A stretch of DNA of 64,000 nucleotides from Leptoclinus maculatus (GCA_032191485.1 JAVDOI010000002.1:5112846-5176845); one strand, 5' to 3'. Positions 50,800 to 63,141 are shown, counted from the stretch's first letter. The notes: generated from the letters alone by a model not told the origin. Program-made: numbers and translations.

Positions 50800-52480
50800 A
50801 AAAAAAAAAGAGACTCAGCGGAATGACTCATCTGCTTGATTTTCCCCGTGGAGGCTGGATGGGTGCAGATAGTCCAGCTTTATTCTGATGGGAAATCCAC
50901 ATCGAATGCTTAGTAGAAGGGAGTCTTCATGACTGTGTGTGTGTGTGTGTGAGAGTGTGTGTGTGTGTGCAGCTCTGAGATGGTATATAATAGCCCCAAC
51001 GTGATAGAGGAGGTGTGAAACTGTCACTCTGAAGGTGCCAAACTGCTGAGCGGGGCAGAGGCCTCTGTGAACAGCAGAGAGGAGGGATGAAAGGAGGAGA
51101 GAGGAAGGGAGATGAGATGAGATGAGACAACACAGGAGGAGGATGGGACAGGAGCCCCGTCAGCAGCGTGGTAGACTCGTGCCATCAGTGATTAACGTCT
51201 TCATATTCAGAGTTAAGTCACAGTCGCTGGGTTCCGTCAAGTGAAAACAATGGATGTGTTCTGCCTGCATAAAAAGATACGAGGTGTACAAGGTGTGGCT
51301 CTCTCCAGCAACACGGTGCTCTCTACTCTAATGACACATGCAGGTGGTCTAAATAAAAGATTTATCTAGAAATGATGCGCTTGCCATAAAGCTTTGTGTC
51401 TCCCCACTCACAGACTGCACAGATGGCGCACCAAAAGCTCCGAATGAGAGTCAGTGCCATAGCAGCAGGACCGGAGGCTCCACCAACACTCAGGGAGCAT
51501 GGATGCAGTACCATACTTTAACCACCAGGGGGCAGTGTTTAGACGCACCGAGACAAAACCAGCCGGAACTGACTGCTAGACTTTCACTGTCTGAAAGAAA
51601 AAGGCCTGACAATATAACACCGTATAACACATGCCTGTGAAATGATTTAAGTAGTAGAGAGTATACAGCATGATTTAAATCCAACTACAGGAATAGCTTC
51701 GACTACATTCAGCCCGTTATGTGGCCTGTAGTGACGCTGCCACCCACAAAAAGGTCAAATCCTCACTTCAATAGATGCAATCTTCATACACGGACCCCCC
51801 CCCCCCCCCCCCCCCTTCTCTCTCATCAGACGGCCTTCAATCTATTCTTCCAATTAGCCAAACTCCAATTACTCAGAGAGCGCATGCCATCAAACTGCCA
51901 ATTGGCCTCTTGTGCATTAGAGCAATTAGCAGGGATATGAGGTTTCCCGCCACATCCAGCCCATTTACGGCCATTAACTCCAGATGCAATTAAAGATTGT
52001 TCCAGATCCTCCATCCCTACCTCTCCCTTGGCAGCGATGAAAAAGTTGGGAGGTGGCAGAAGAGCTTATCGCGCAGTAGATTTGTTTTTTTTTTGGTCGG
52101 TGCAACCCAGCCGAGCGGGCGTTAATCGCCGTTACCTCCATCCATCATCTGACTCACGCTGGCTGGTGAGGAGGAGGAACAAAAGTGTGTGCTCAGTGTG
52201 AGAAGTGAACCTTGGTTTGGCCTCTAATCAAAAGGTTGCAACATGCCGCTCAGCTCCTCTGCCTTTGGGGAGTTTCTCTCCTGATTTGGGTAGACTCGTT
52301 CCAGGCAAACACTGGAGAGAAAACGATGATCGTTACACGTGTGTGGGAAGGAAATGTCAGGATGGTTACCAGAACCAAAACGCGTATACCTGGGAGCATC
52401 ACCTCCTTTATATATAAACCAATTATATAAGAGATATGGAGCGGGAGGTACAGCACGAGGTAATAAGTAGTCACAGACCA
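50800..52480. other. Convergent spacer between GPRC5 and rbfox2 3' ends
   Basis: No gene. Contains GT/GA microsatellites near 50933-50968, a poly(C) tract at about 51787-51814 and, at 51820-52020, a stretch dense in ATTA/TAAT homeodomain cores that looks like a conserved non-coding element (see findings). Confidence 0.5.
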
Positions 52481-52497
52481 GTATAAAAACCAAACAG

Positions 52498-55400
52498 TTT
52501 ATTTATTATATACATTCAATAATAATGAAGAGAATAAACACAAGGATGGCAAAAAATAAAACATTGTGAGAAAATACATGTCACTTATTGGAAAAAAAAA
52601 AAATCACTTGGATAAATGAGCTTTTAAGAGCATGTGACGTTTAACAAAAAAAAATCCACATGCAATTCAAACTCATTCATGAGATCCCTGTACACAAAGA
52701 CTCCCACTGGGTTGACTCGAGCACAGTGCGGGGGCGGGGGGGGGGTCAGCGGCTGAGGAGAACCTCTGCTCTCTCTAGTGTGTGTTTGCGCGTGTAGGTA
52801 TATGTGTGTGTGTGTGTGTGTGTGTGCTCCAGCAGCCCTAGATTCGCTCCAATTAGACCCCGCACGGAGTCACCGCGGCTGCTGCTCGATAACGATTACG
52901 CTGCCTCGACCGGGCAGCGCGAGGTGGAGACTCCGCTAAACGAGCATCTGCACGTGACCGGTTCACCGTCCCGCTCTGGAGCAGCTGCTGCCCGTTCACC
53001 AGCCTCACGCAGCGCTGCGCGCGTGACTTTTTTCTCTCTCTCCCTATTTTACAGCAGAATAATCATTAGGCGGGGTGGGGCCGTGTCGTTAAGGTGAATG
53101 TTCTTGAGTTTTATTGTCATTATGAAAGTAAACCACGAGGGGGGGCTTGACGTATCGAATTAAACGATCACAGCAGCGGCTACAGAGGCGCAGAGCGGCG
53201 ATAAACCGGATTATTGAAGCGGGACCGAAGCGGCTCCCGCAAAGCGACACGGCCGCTTGCCTCACCCCAGACTCTCTACCTCTCTCTTCCCCTCGCATCA
53301 CATAACATCCGAGTCCTTTCCTCCTCCTGCTATGTAAACACCCCCCCTTCCCTCCCCTCCCCCCCATCCTCCTCCTCCTCTTCATCATCTTTCTCCAGCA
53401 CTATGATTTGAAATTCATGCACTACAATGAAAAAGGGTTCTCTGGCCAACGCCCTTCCTCTCTCACAAAAGCATGCATAGCAACACTTGTGATAATACTT
53501 GTAAGGAATAATAAGACGAAAAAAAAAAGAAAAAAGAAGAAGAAGAGGTAATGCGCGTCAGAAATACTCATTGGACCTACTGCACACAGTTTTCACAATC
53601 ATACAAAAACATAACGCCCCTCCCTCGCACTGTCCGTGCCCCCTGAAAAGAAGAAAAGAGAATAGAGAGCAGGGGACGTTGTTATCCTGTCAGCTAATGA
53701 TTAATGGCTCAGCTTCTCACCTTCACAATGTCCCTCCACTAACCTCCCACGCATTGTTTCATTGTTCCAAAAGGTGGCCGCCGCCGGGCCGCAGGGCGTG
53801 CTACACATTGTTGTGGATGTCTCCCTCCATGTACTTTGCCAGTTATTCGGCCCTAATGGCAAACGCAACACAAAATATCCGCTCCAGACCTTTTCTGCAT
53901 ATCCCTCATGACTCCATCTGCTCTGATTTCCCTTGTCTGCAGCAAAAACGCCTCCGCACTCCACAGCATGTTTCGTGCGTTATCTAAAAACGAAAAAAAG
54001 CCAATAAATGAGTGTGTGAACTGAATTCAATTTAACCAGGTTGTTTTTTTCCCGGTTTGTGGGCCAGAGGTCCCTAAATTGCTGCTCTCTGTCTTTTGTT
54101 TTTTATTGTAGACGCTGCTTCAATGGCATTTCCCGGGGTGCTGTGCTGAAAAATACAGCTTCAACCCACAGATTAAAAAATATATATAAAAAAACAAAAA
54201 AAAGGCACAGAAAAAAATGTATCAACCACAAAACTAAGAAATACATCAGGACCCCAAAAGAAAATGTGCTTTCTTCAGAAAATCTTTGGAACCAAAAAAG
54301 GCAAATAATATCAATAACATAGTGAGAGTATACGGAGATGTGATAAATACAGGACAGAGACGTTAAAACCATCCGGACCCAACAATCCCAGAGAGCATCA
54401 CGACGGGTTTAAAAATCCAAAAATCATGTGGACGTGTGGCGTTAAAAAAAACCCAACGAGGAATATAAATAGTAAAATGATAAATTCTCATTACTCCATC
54501 ACAGGACTGCAACCTCTTGGTTTCCAATGTGTTCTGTAATCTGGGCGGTTCTGTTGGGATCTGCCTCAAAGCAGAAATATCTCAATTGGCCAGGAGGGAT
54601 TCCCATTTGGCTGACTGGCACGTGATTAGTTTCCCAGCGTGGGTGGTTTCCCGCTTCAGATCTGCTAAATCTAGTTTTTCGATGGGTTCTTCGTCCGTCT
54701 GACCCGCTCGTTTCGCCGCCACGGCCGGAATGTCTGAGGGTTTAGGAGACACCAGAGGAAACGGGGCCGAGTGGAAGAAGCAGTGCGAGCAGATCGAGGA
54801 TGAGCCTTTAGAGGGGGGGGGGGGGGGGGGGGGGGGGGGCACTGAGTTCTCATAATGGACAAACGTAGCGTAGATGACTCCGCGTCCCATCTTAGTGTTG
54901 CAGTTACAGTAATAAATGTGAAGAGGAGACAGTGGACAGTTCGTCCACGGTACATATGAGGACATTTCTATGCAAATTCTTATCGGTGGCGGCAAAAAAA
55001 AAAGACGAAAGAAAAACTGAGGTAATGCAGAAAAAAAACGTCACTCCATTTTTTTTCCTTGTCATTTTCCCCTTTTTTGATATTTTTTTTTTTCAACATT
55101 AGTTGTTTTTCTTGTGTTTCCTTTTAAATTCGGCGAAAGTGAAATGTTGGAAAAATGACACAAAAAAAGGCGGGGCTTTTTTTCCCATGCAGTGTTTGTC
55201 GTTGCGGTGGTTTCTGTAGACCAGATCTCTGTAGACCAGATCTCTCCCGGTTCCCTCAGGCTGAACGTTGTGTATCTTCAGCCGTCCAGAGTTCCATTAT
55301 TGTGTAGTGTTTAAAAAGATCAGTACCTTCAATAGCAATGCTGTGGCATCATTCTGTGCATACCGACACCAAAGGAACATGTAAAAAGGAAACCGTGTAC

Positions 55401-55862
55401 TTGGCGTTGAATGCGAGTGTGTATATAGGGCAGTGTGTATATATATATATATAAGTTCAAAGAAAAGGTGTGCAGGACCACACAGGATCAGCAGTCTCTC
55501 TCCTTCCAGGTCCCGTAGTGTTTTAAAAACAGTCCTAAATCGTGCCCCCGTAGTTCAAAGTAGCGGGCTGCAGCTCTCTGATGTGGGACACGCTCCCTGG
55601 CAGTTTTGTCGTTGATTTCCGCGTCAGCGACACACAGAAGAGTACAGAAACAGAGTTTGAGTTGTATGATGTGGCGAACGACCTCCCTCGCCACGAAGAG
55701 AAAGACAAAAAAAACAAAAAAACACACACGAGTCGTCACTATAGTCCGCCTGCAGAGACATGATTGTGGGGGGGGGGGGGGGGGCTGCTGCTGAACAAAG
55801 AGCTTGAAAAAATAGGGTTTTTGGAGCGATGTGTGAAATTCCTCGGTGGTGATTTTGCGGTT
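52498..55862 (-). other. rbfox2: Probable rbfox2 3' UTR
   Basis: From the rbfox2 stop at 55863 the minus strand runs 3.4 kb without recognisable exons to an AATAAA (tttatt, 52503-52498). Rbfox genes have long 3' UTRs. It includes a run of 27 C on the transcript strand (54839-54813), a duplicated 16-mer 'tctgtagaccagatct' (about 55216-55248), and TGCATG motifs on the transcript strand near 53470 and 55187. The end point is inferred from the first good signal cluster. Shorter isoforms are possible. Confidence 0.5.
54813..54839. repeat. Poly(G)27 tract
   Basis: 27 consecutive G on the plus strand. Other mononucleotide tracts lie at about 55768-55784, 57098-57112, 58528-58539 and 58983-58997. 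Confidence 0.9.
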
Positions 55863-57135
55863 TTAGTAAGGAGCAAACCTACTGTATCCTGCCCGGTATA
55901 AACTGGCCTGAAAGAGACAGAAGGGGACAACAAGTTACAACTATGTGTGGAAATCTAGTTCATCTAGAAAACGTAGTCCACACTTGAACTACAAATCCAC
56001 ACTCATTGAAGACTGCAAATGTGTACGTGAATCATTAGTTCGCTACTGCACAAAAAGACAAATAGTGGATCCAAAGAATAGCCAAAAGTGGGCAGAGCCT
56101 CTCAATAACAGAAAGTGCTGAGTGTCTTAAAAACACAACTCGTGTGTGTGGCTCACTCACCATGGCTCCCACTCCGTAGGCTGCAGCGGCCGGAGTTAAA
56201 CCGTGGTAGGGATCTGTAGTGTACACCCGGCCGTAACTAGCAACACACAAGACATTACACATTTGTTCAATTATTAAAAATAAATAAAAAGGTTTCCTGT
56301 AGAGGTGCACATGTGGCGATACAGATGTAACGCCTCAGCGTTGTTCTTGTGCTTGTGTGTCCGGGGGGGTTTGACCTCACCTGTCGCTGTAGGTTGCACC
56401 TGCGGCGGCTGCTCCGGTTACGGCCTGCGGCTGGGCGTAGCGATACGCGGCGGCAGCGGCAGCAGCAGCAGCAGGGTAGCCTCCCTAAACACACACACAC
56501 ACACAACAGGACTAATTCATATGGCTGAGAGGAGGAAGACACCTGGGCTAAGGTGTGTCAATGTGTGTCTGTTGGGGGGGAGGGGAGGGGGGCATATAGA
56601 GATAGAATATACTGACATTTAATTAGTTTTGTGACTAACTTTTTTTTTTAAATCAATTTCATAGATTGTCCATCATGATTACTGTATGTTGTTACTGTTT
56701 GTAATATTTTTATGCACACTTTAAAAGATACAATTTGAAAATAACACTTTAAAATAATCCATTTTCATAAAAAATACTTTTTATTTCCTTGTATTCAGTA
56801 AAAAATAACTTTAATAATAAAATGTCCTTACATATATTGTATGTAAGCCTAAATATATCAAAAAAATAAATATATATATAAATGTATATATATAAATGTA
56901 TATATATAAATAAATAATAAATATATATATATACACACATTCACAACTGATTTACAGTTATATAGTATATAGTATATTGCATTCCTGTGTGGGGAGAGGC
57001 GGAGGTGGGACAGCAGAGCGTTATCAGTGAGACAGAGAGAAGAAATTGGACTGTTGAGGTCGAGTTAGATTGTATTATTACCACTGAGGGACACGGGGGG
57101 GGGGGGGGGGGAGAAATGTTCACACAGCTGAGGCC

Positions 57136-57167
<32 letters not shown>

Positions 57168-57347
57168 AAGCTCATCGTCTCGCCGGGAGAGAAGATTCTA
57201 GTAACGGCCGCATACGTCAAGAGGACGCCTACAGTCTGAGGACACTAACGGAGTCACAACTGCATTTGTTAATATTTGTGTGTTTTTTTCACGAGGATTC
57301 TGGAGACAGAAAAAAAAAAGAGAGAAGAAGATGGAAAAAAAAAAAGA

Positions 57348-57398
<51 letters not shown>

Positions 57399-58228
57399 GC
57401 CTATGCTGACTAGAACAATCATCTCCTCACTGAGACCGCATGCATGAGCCAACACCGCTGCATTTGGACCCGTTTAGAACAGAACACACAGCAAAGCACA
57501 ACAGAAACGCCCCGGCATTCTCCGAGACACCGGCGGAGGGAGGGAGGGGGGGGTAAAGGAACCGGGGGTTATTAGGGGGGAGAGATGGAGCAAGGCTTGC
57601 TGGGTGAGCGGAGGGAAAGGGGGGACAGCAGTAGTACGGTACAGTACGTCTGCATGCAGCAGCTGATCGCATGCTTCAGTTATCATCCCGGCAGCGATCG
57701 GAGTGCTTAATTCAGGAAGAGAGCGTGAAGGACATCTCACATCCCAACACTGACTGGACCCTTTCTGTGAAATGGTAGCCTCCAATTTTAAAGGATATGC
57801 AAGAAAACCTACAGTTTAGTATGAACCGGCATGGTTGCATCCAATTTATATTTTCATTTTTTTTATGTTTTATGTTCAGAGTTTCTCCAAAACTAGGCGA
57901 CCAGACAAAAGAGACCAGGTTCTCAAAACTACACACTCGATACAATTTAGTAGTTTAGTAAACAAACAAAGTCAAAAAGAGAGCACATTTCAGTGAGTTA
58001 GTAGAAAAGTCAAGAAATTCAAAGCAGTGGTCATTTTGTTTTTAAACTAAAAGACAACGTGTTCCAGATCAGATCGGAAGATGATTCATAAGATCAGAGG
58101 AGGTGGTAAAACAATGCACACTGTGGGTTTGGTGGTGAGTTGACCCTACCTGAGGCAATCTGGGACTAAGGACTGAGTCCTGAAACACTAGTCTATAGAG
58201 AGAACAGAAACAACTGTTGTCAACCTGG

Positions 58229-58270
<42 letters not shown>

Positions 58271-60677
58271 TTTTTCAGACACTCGCACAATGTTTCATCC
58301 GCCCACAGAGCAGCCTCCATGGTGGCGTTTGACACCCTCCATCCTATCATTACGATTTCACGGCTATTTTTAAATTAACGCAAAAACAAAAAACAAAAAC
58401 CAGCTTTCATCATTCACCTTTATGCAGGCAGCTCTGTGCAGCGCATGACTGGGCGCTCATGCAGAATCACCCCCGGAGGGAAAAAAAAAAAAGAGAGAGA
58501 GAGAGAGAGCAGGAGAAAGTCGTGAGGGGGGGGGGGGGTGTTGGTGGGAGGCGAGTTTACTTACATATAAGTCTGCAGCTCCGTAAAACCCATCCTGATA
58601 CACCACACTGAGAGAAGGAGGAAATGGGAGAGGGGGAAGAGGTGGTGGAGGAGGAGGGGGTGCAAACGGAGCGGTGCACAGTCCCAAAAACCAGAGTGGA
58701 TGGAGGTCGAAAACAAAAGATGGTACAGGAAGAGAGGGGGGGGGGAGAGAGAGAGAGAGAAAAGTAGTTATTTCACACCCATGCAGCATGCAGAGGAAAT
58801 ACAACTTCCATTTGAGCTCCATAACTGAAAGCAGAGCTCGTGGGGCTCGTACGCTGAGCTCATTGAACTGAAATGAGACCATTATGTTGTTCCCCGGCTA
58901 CCAGAAAACCGAGGCAGTAAAGGGGCCGCCAATGGATCGTTTTATGGCAGTTTTCAGTGGAGCAGATATGGAGAGGGTATTTCCTGCAGCCCCCCCCCCC
59001 CCTCCCAATTTTATGTTGTTTAGCTTCATTTGATTATCATCACAGCGAGCAGCCGCGAGGCCATTAAGCAATCAACTCCGCTTTGATCTGAGTATCTTTA
59101 TCGTAGCAGTCGCAACCCCATTAGCCAATCATCACAGCACAGCGTCGACATGCACAGTGCGCACACTGAGGGGACACAAAAATAAATAACAAAAGAAAAC
59201 GGGATCACGGTACATTTGAATAATTGCTAGCAAATCCGACTGCTTCTGTGACTGAGCGTGGTTTGGTGTGTGCCTATGCTAATCTGCTGATGGGGGTATC
59301 TGGGAGTTTATTCAAATGAACCTTCAACGGTGCAATCCCATCAGCGCGTCAACTCGCTGACTGACAATGTGCCAGTTGGACCGCTGAAGAGAGTGACGAG
59401 TGAATAATGTGTGAGCACGAGAGGCGTGTTAAGCTGCTCAAATAGGATCCGGAAAAAAAAAAATGATTCTGAAAATTGGTATTCATGAGGCGCTCCTGAA
59501 CAAAACACTCGATCTCGACTCGTTTTTTTTCGAAAATTGCGCCGCGTAAAAACGCACACCGCAGATCTGGGACGGCCGCGGCTCATAAGCGGCACATCTG
59601 CTCTTACCCAGGGTAGGTGGGGATGGCGGGCTGAGGCACGGCAGCGCGCACCGCGCTGTAGACGGGCCGGCCGCGGCCCCGGAGGTGGGCGCCGCGGAAC
59701 GCCGCCGCTGTGGTGGCTGCTGCCATCCCCGCTGCTGCTGAGGGGTATGGGAACCCTGGGACTGAAGGACGAGAAAGGAGAGTCAGCAGGCGATCTAGGG
59801 AGGAAAGGTAACGACGCAGGGCGGGAAAAAAAAGGGACAATGTGAATGGAGGAAATCAGGATGAATTAAGGAGGAAAGAAAGAGTTGAAGGGGAACAGTC
59901 CCACTGCAGCCTTGAGGGCTTGCTATCGATAAGAGTGAGGAGAAACGCTAGGCATGTGGTGCATTAATACAAATGAAAGGTTGGAGAGTGATTAAAGTGC
60001 AAAGTAGGCCGTGGAGACGGGTTGAGGGTGAGGGAGATTGGCCTTACCTGCGTAGATCTCAGGTCCGTACATGGCCCCCATCATGGGACTCAATTTCCAC
60101 CCCGCTGCTGGTCACACAAGAGAGGACGGGGCACTTGATTAATATGGGGCAGATCACGAAGAGCATTCAATCCTACAGTGCAAGCCCGCTGCACTTACAT
60201 GGTGATTCTATATACAAATAAGAAACGATAAAAGAAAAGGCACATGGCTTCATGCTGTCCGGCAAACAGAGGGAGCTAAAGAGAGGGGCCACGACGGAGG
60301 AACAGTCGGGATGATGGACGACCTGGGCAGAGAGAGCGGGTCGCCGATGGCAAGACTTTATTTTAACCCCCCCACACTTTTTTGTAGCATCCATAACAGA
60401 CTATGATGTAGCTATAGTAGTTATAAACCATCTATTACAAGTTTAGTATTCTGCTAAGATGCCAAAAAAAAAAAAAAGGGGCGGACTGGGGTCAAGCTAA
60501 CGACACCTCTTTCTCTCAGCTCACATCACGGCTGGTGGGTGGAGACTAAAATAAACTGCATGGTTGCTGGTTGGCCTTACATAACGAGGTCTGACTCTGC
60601 GGGGAGGGAACGCTGCGGCTGCATTTTACATCTGCCTCCCCCCCCGCGAGTACCTACGCTGTTTCGGATGATGAGGC

Positions 60678-60735
<58 letters not shown>

Positions 60736-60831
60736 GTCGTTACCGTAAGGCAGCGTGCTGAGAGCCTCTCCGTTAGGGTAGGGGCTGACCATTTTCTTGT
60801 TGGTCATCACCCTGGCGGTGGCGTTATTCAC
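55863..60831 (-). CDS. rbfox2: RBFOX2 splicing regulator, C-terminal half (partial)
   Basis: Constitutive exons in transcript order: 60831-60744, 60104(or 60107)-60048, 59761-59608, then one of two 43-nt exons (58607-58565 or 58192-58150), 56484-56381, 56236-56161, 55907-55863. All phases agree, giving 188 residues or 189 with the alternative acceptor. RBFOX proteins bind UGCAUG in pre-mRNA and switch alternative exons in brain, muscle and epithelium. The window starts right after the RRM at VNNATARVMTNKKMVSPY. Then come GWKLSPMMGAMYGPEIYA, PGFPYP, AAAFRGAHLRGRGRPVYSAV, the alternative segment, an alanine-rich block with YRYAQP, TYSDSYGRVYTTDPYHGL and the nuclear-type end ASLYRAGYSRFAPY. The phrases AAAFRGAHLRGRGR, VYSAVRA and GVGA-ASLYR point to RBFOX2 over RBFOX1/3. 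RRM and N-terminal exons were sought to 64000 and not found; they must lie beyond the right edge. Confidence 0.93.
57347..57397. repeat. (CA)n microsatellite in rbfox2 intron
   Basis: About 24 CA units. Neighbouring intronic tracts: (TA)n at 57137-57164 and (CA)n at 58230-58268, the latter only about 40 nt upstream of the M-type exon acceptor on the transcript strand. Confidence 0.95.
58150..58192 (-). CDS. rbfox2: rbfox2 alternative exon, muscle-type (M43-like)
   Basis: A 43-nt exon with acceptor TTCTCTCTATAG and donor CAG|GTAGGG. It enters in the same phase as the neighbouring neuronal-type exon and encodes LVFQDSVLSPRLPQ. This aligns without gaps, over 14 residues, to the known muscle segment of Fox proteins (VVYQEPVYGNKLLQ). 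Using it instead of 58607-58565 keeps the frame. It is diverged, so function should be treated as likely rather than proven. Confidence 0.75.
58565..58607 (-). CDS. rbfox2: rbfox2 alternative exon, neuronal-type (B40-like)
   Basis: A 43-nt exon (acceptor CTTCTCTCAG, donor TAT|GTAAGT) encoding VVYQDGFYGAADLY. The mammalian exon at this place is 40 nt (GADLY or GADIY); here one extra alanine codon makes it the same length as its partner exon. 43 is not divisible by 3, so skipping both or including both shifts the frame. Confidence 0.92.
60679..60734. repeat. (GT)n microsatellite beside the rbfox2 donor at 60743
   Basis: About 28 GT units, which read as (CA)n in the rbfox2 transcript starting 10 nt after the donor of exon 60831-60744. 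Intronic CA repeats near donors can act as hnRNP L-responsive elements. Confidence 0.95.
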
Positions 60832-60954
60832 CTGGGGGGGGGGGGGACGGAGGAGCAGGCGGTCAGAGACACGGACACTCGGGACACAAGTCAACACAGG
60901 AAATCAAAGAAGTGCAGCACAGACTCAAACGCAGTGAACGCCATCACAGGGCTG

Positions 60955-60991
<37 letters not shown>

Positions 60992-61650
60992 TTCAACGTG
61001 TCGGCCTCCCTTTTTGTGTACTTCTTGGTGCATCTCTGAGAGTGACAACGCTACTATCTGTGTACAGTTACTGGGTCATTAAACGTGAATACTGGCGTCA
61101 ACATGTAGTTCACATCACTCTGTCCTGCACGAATAGTCTGTTACATGAGCTTGTTTTTATTGTGGAACTGCTCACTGTAGCTGGTTTAAATGTCGGCGTC
61201 ACGTGTAAAATACCGCGCACGCAAACATGCGACTGAATAAACGTCTAAAACGTAGAAGTCACTGGTGTTCTACTTTACCGGTGTGATCGAAGAGAACACA
61301 CGTAACTCCTGACACTAACTCTTTCAGTGTTCATTATTTGTGTGTAAATGATGGAGGGGGGGGGGCTGTTAGGGGGATTTTTAGTCATCATGCAATTAAA
61401 AAAGCCAGTCTACTGGACCAGTAGAGATGTGGTGACTCATTGTGGACTCATTGTAAAGGGGGACGAGGGCACAGCAAAGCTGAGCCGTACTTGTTCATGT
61501 CCTTTGGGACGCACAGGTGAAAATATTGTGTACGGTATGTATTTTTAGGCGTGTGTGTGCGCATGTTTTGCACACGCCGGCTGACATTTCCGCCTAATGC
61601 TTCGGCTTTCAATCCAAGATGGCTGATAATCTCCTCTCTGAGCTTCAAAA

Positions 61651-61834
<184 letters not shown>

Positions 61835-63141
61835 GGTCCCTTGATCTATCCCCATCTTCCTTTGATGAGTTAAGAGAAGGAGACTGTAGCTCTCCGTAAT
61901 AACCCGCGCCGCTCCCCTAGCGCGATGCTGGAGCTCTACGTCCGGCTGTGTGGCGAGCCTGAAGATTAATGACCTTCTGGCTAAATGAGGGGAGTGTGTG
62001 CGAGAGACAAAGAAGAGGAGAGAGAGAGAGAGAGCGGCCGAGGAATGGAGAGCGATACACGCCGCACTCTCCATTTAGGAGACCATTAAGGCCTCAACAG
62101 CGTCTCTCTCCCTCTCTCTCTCTCTCTCTCGGTGAGTCACGCTCTGGATCTGCCGAGCTTTGCCTCATTTTTCCGCTCATCGCAAATGGCAAGGTCGCCG
62201 GCAAACGATTCAATTAGCCTAAGCTGTCGGACGCGACTGTCCACGGGTGTCTGAGTGGAAACATTTTTGAAATGTAAGGTTAATGAACAACTCGTCACGG
62301 TGACCTTTTCACGAGAAGCTTTAAGTTGACTAGTTAATGCTCATGAAGAGTCCGGCCTATGTTAATGGTGTGTGTGTCTGTGTGTGTGTGTACAGCGTGT
62401 TTGTGTCATGTGCAATCATTGGAACTGGGTGACAGGAACACATGCAAATCAACAGAATATGGAGGCAAATCTCAAAGTGTTAATAAACATTCAGTCTCTC
62501 TCGTCCCACTTTTGCCCTCCCAGTCCGGCCTGAACAATAACACCCGGACAAAATGAAGTCACATTTCCATATGAAACCAAACTTGTGGGGTTTACATACC
62601 TAAAAAGAAATATAAAAAAAAATACAAGGGAGAGAAGAGGGGGGGTGCAAAAAACATTTGTTTGACAAAATTAATAGTCATATAACACAGAGATTACACG
62701 CAGCCAAATATGGGCGCAACACATGACCAAGAGTGAGTAACAAACCAAAAAAAGTAAAAAAAAGAATTCAGCCAATCAGCAAGCGTCGGATGCAGCATAG
62801 AGACCAATCAAAACAACCGCAGCACTCCCACATCGAACACGTACGAGACAAAGATGGGACAGACACGTTAAAGAGGAAGGGATGCAGGTGAGGAGGAAAG
62901 AGGCGGAGCCAGTCCATGTACACAGAAAACATAAAGATGGAGTGAAGAGAAAGAGGAGGGAAAAAATAAACGTTTACATGAGCAACACAAAAAGATAACC
63001 AATAACAATTATCCGTTTAAAAACAAAACATGAAACCCAAGGTGCATCATTCAAATAAAGCAATTAGATTTGGTGACCATTCTCCTGAAAATCTCATTAT
63101 ATGTGGTGGGGTTGAGAAACAGAGCACCAAAGGATGGAGGG

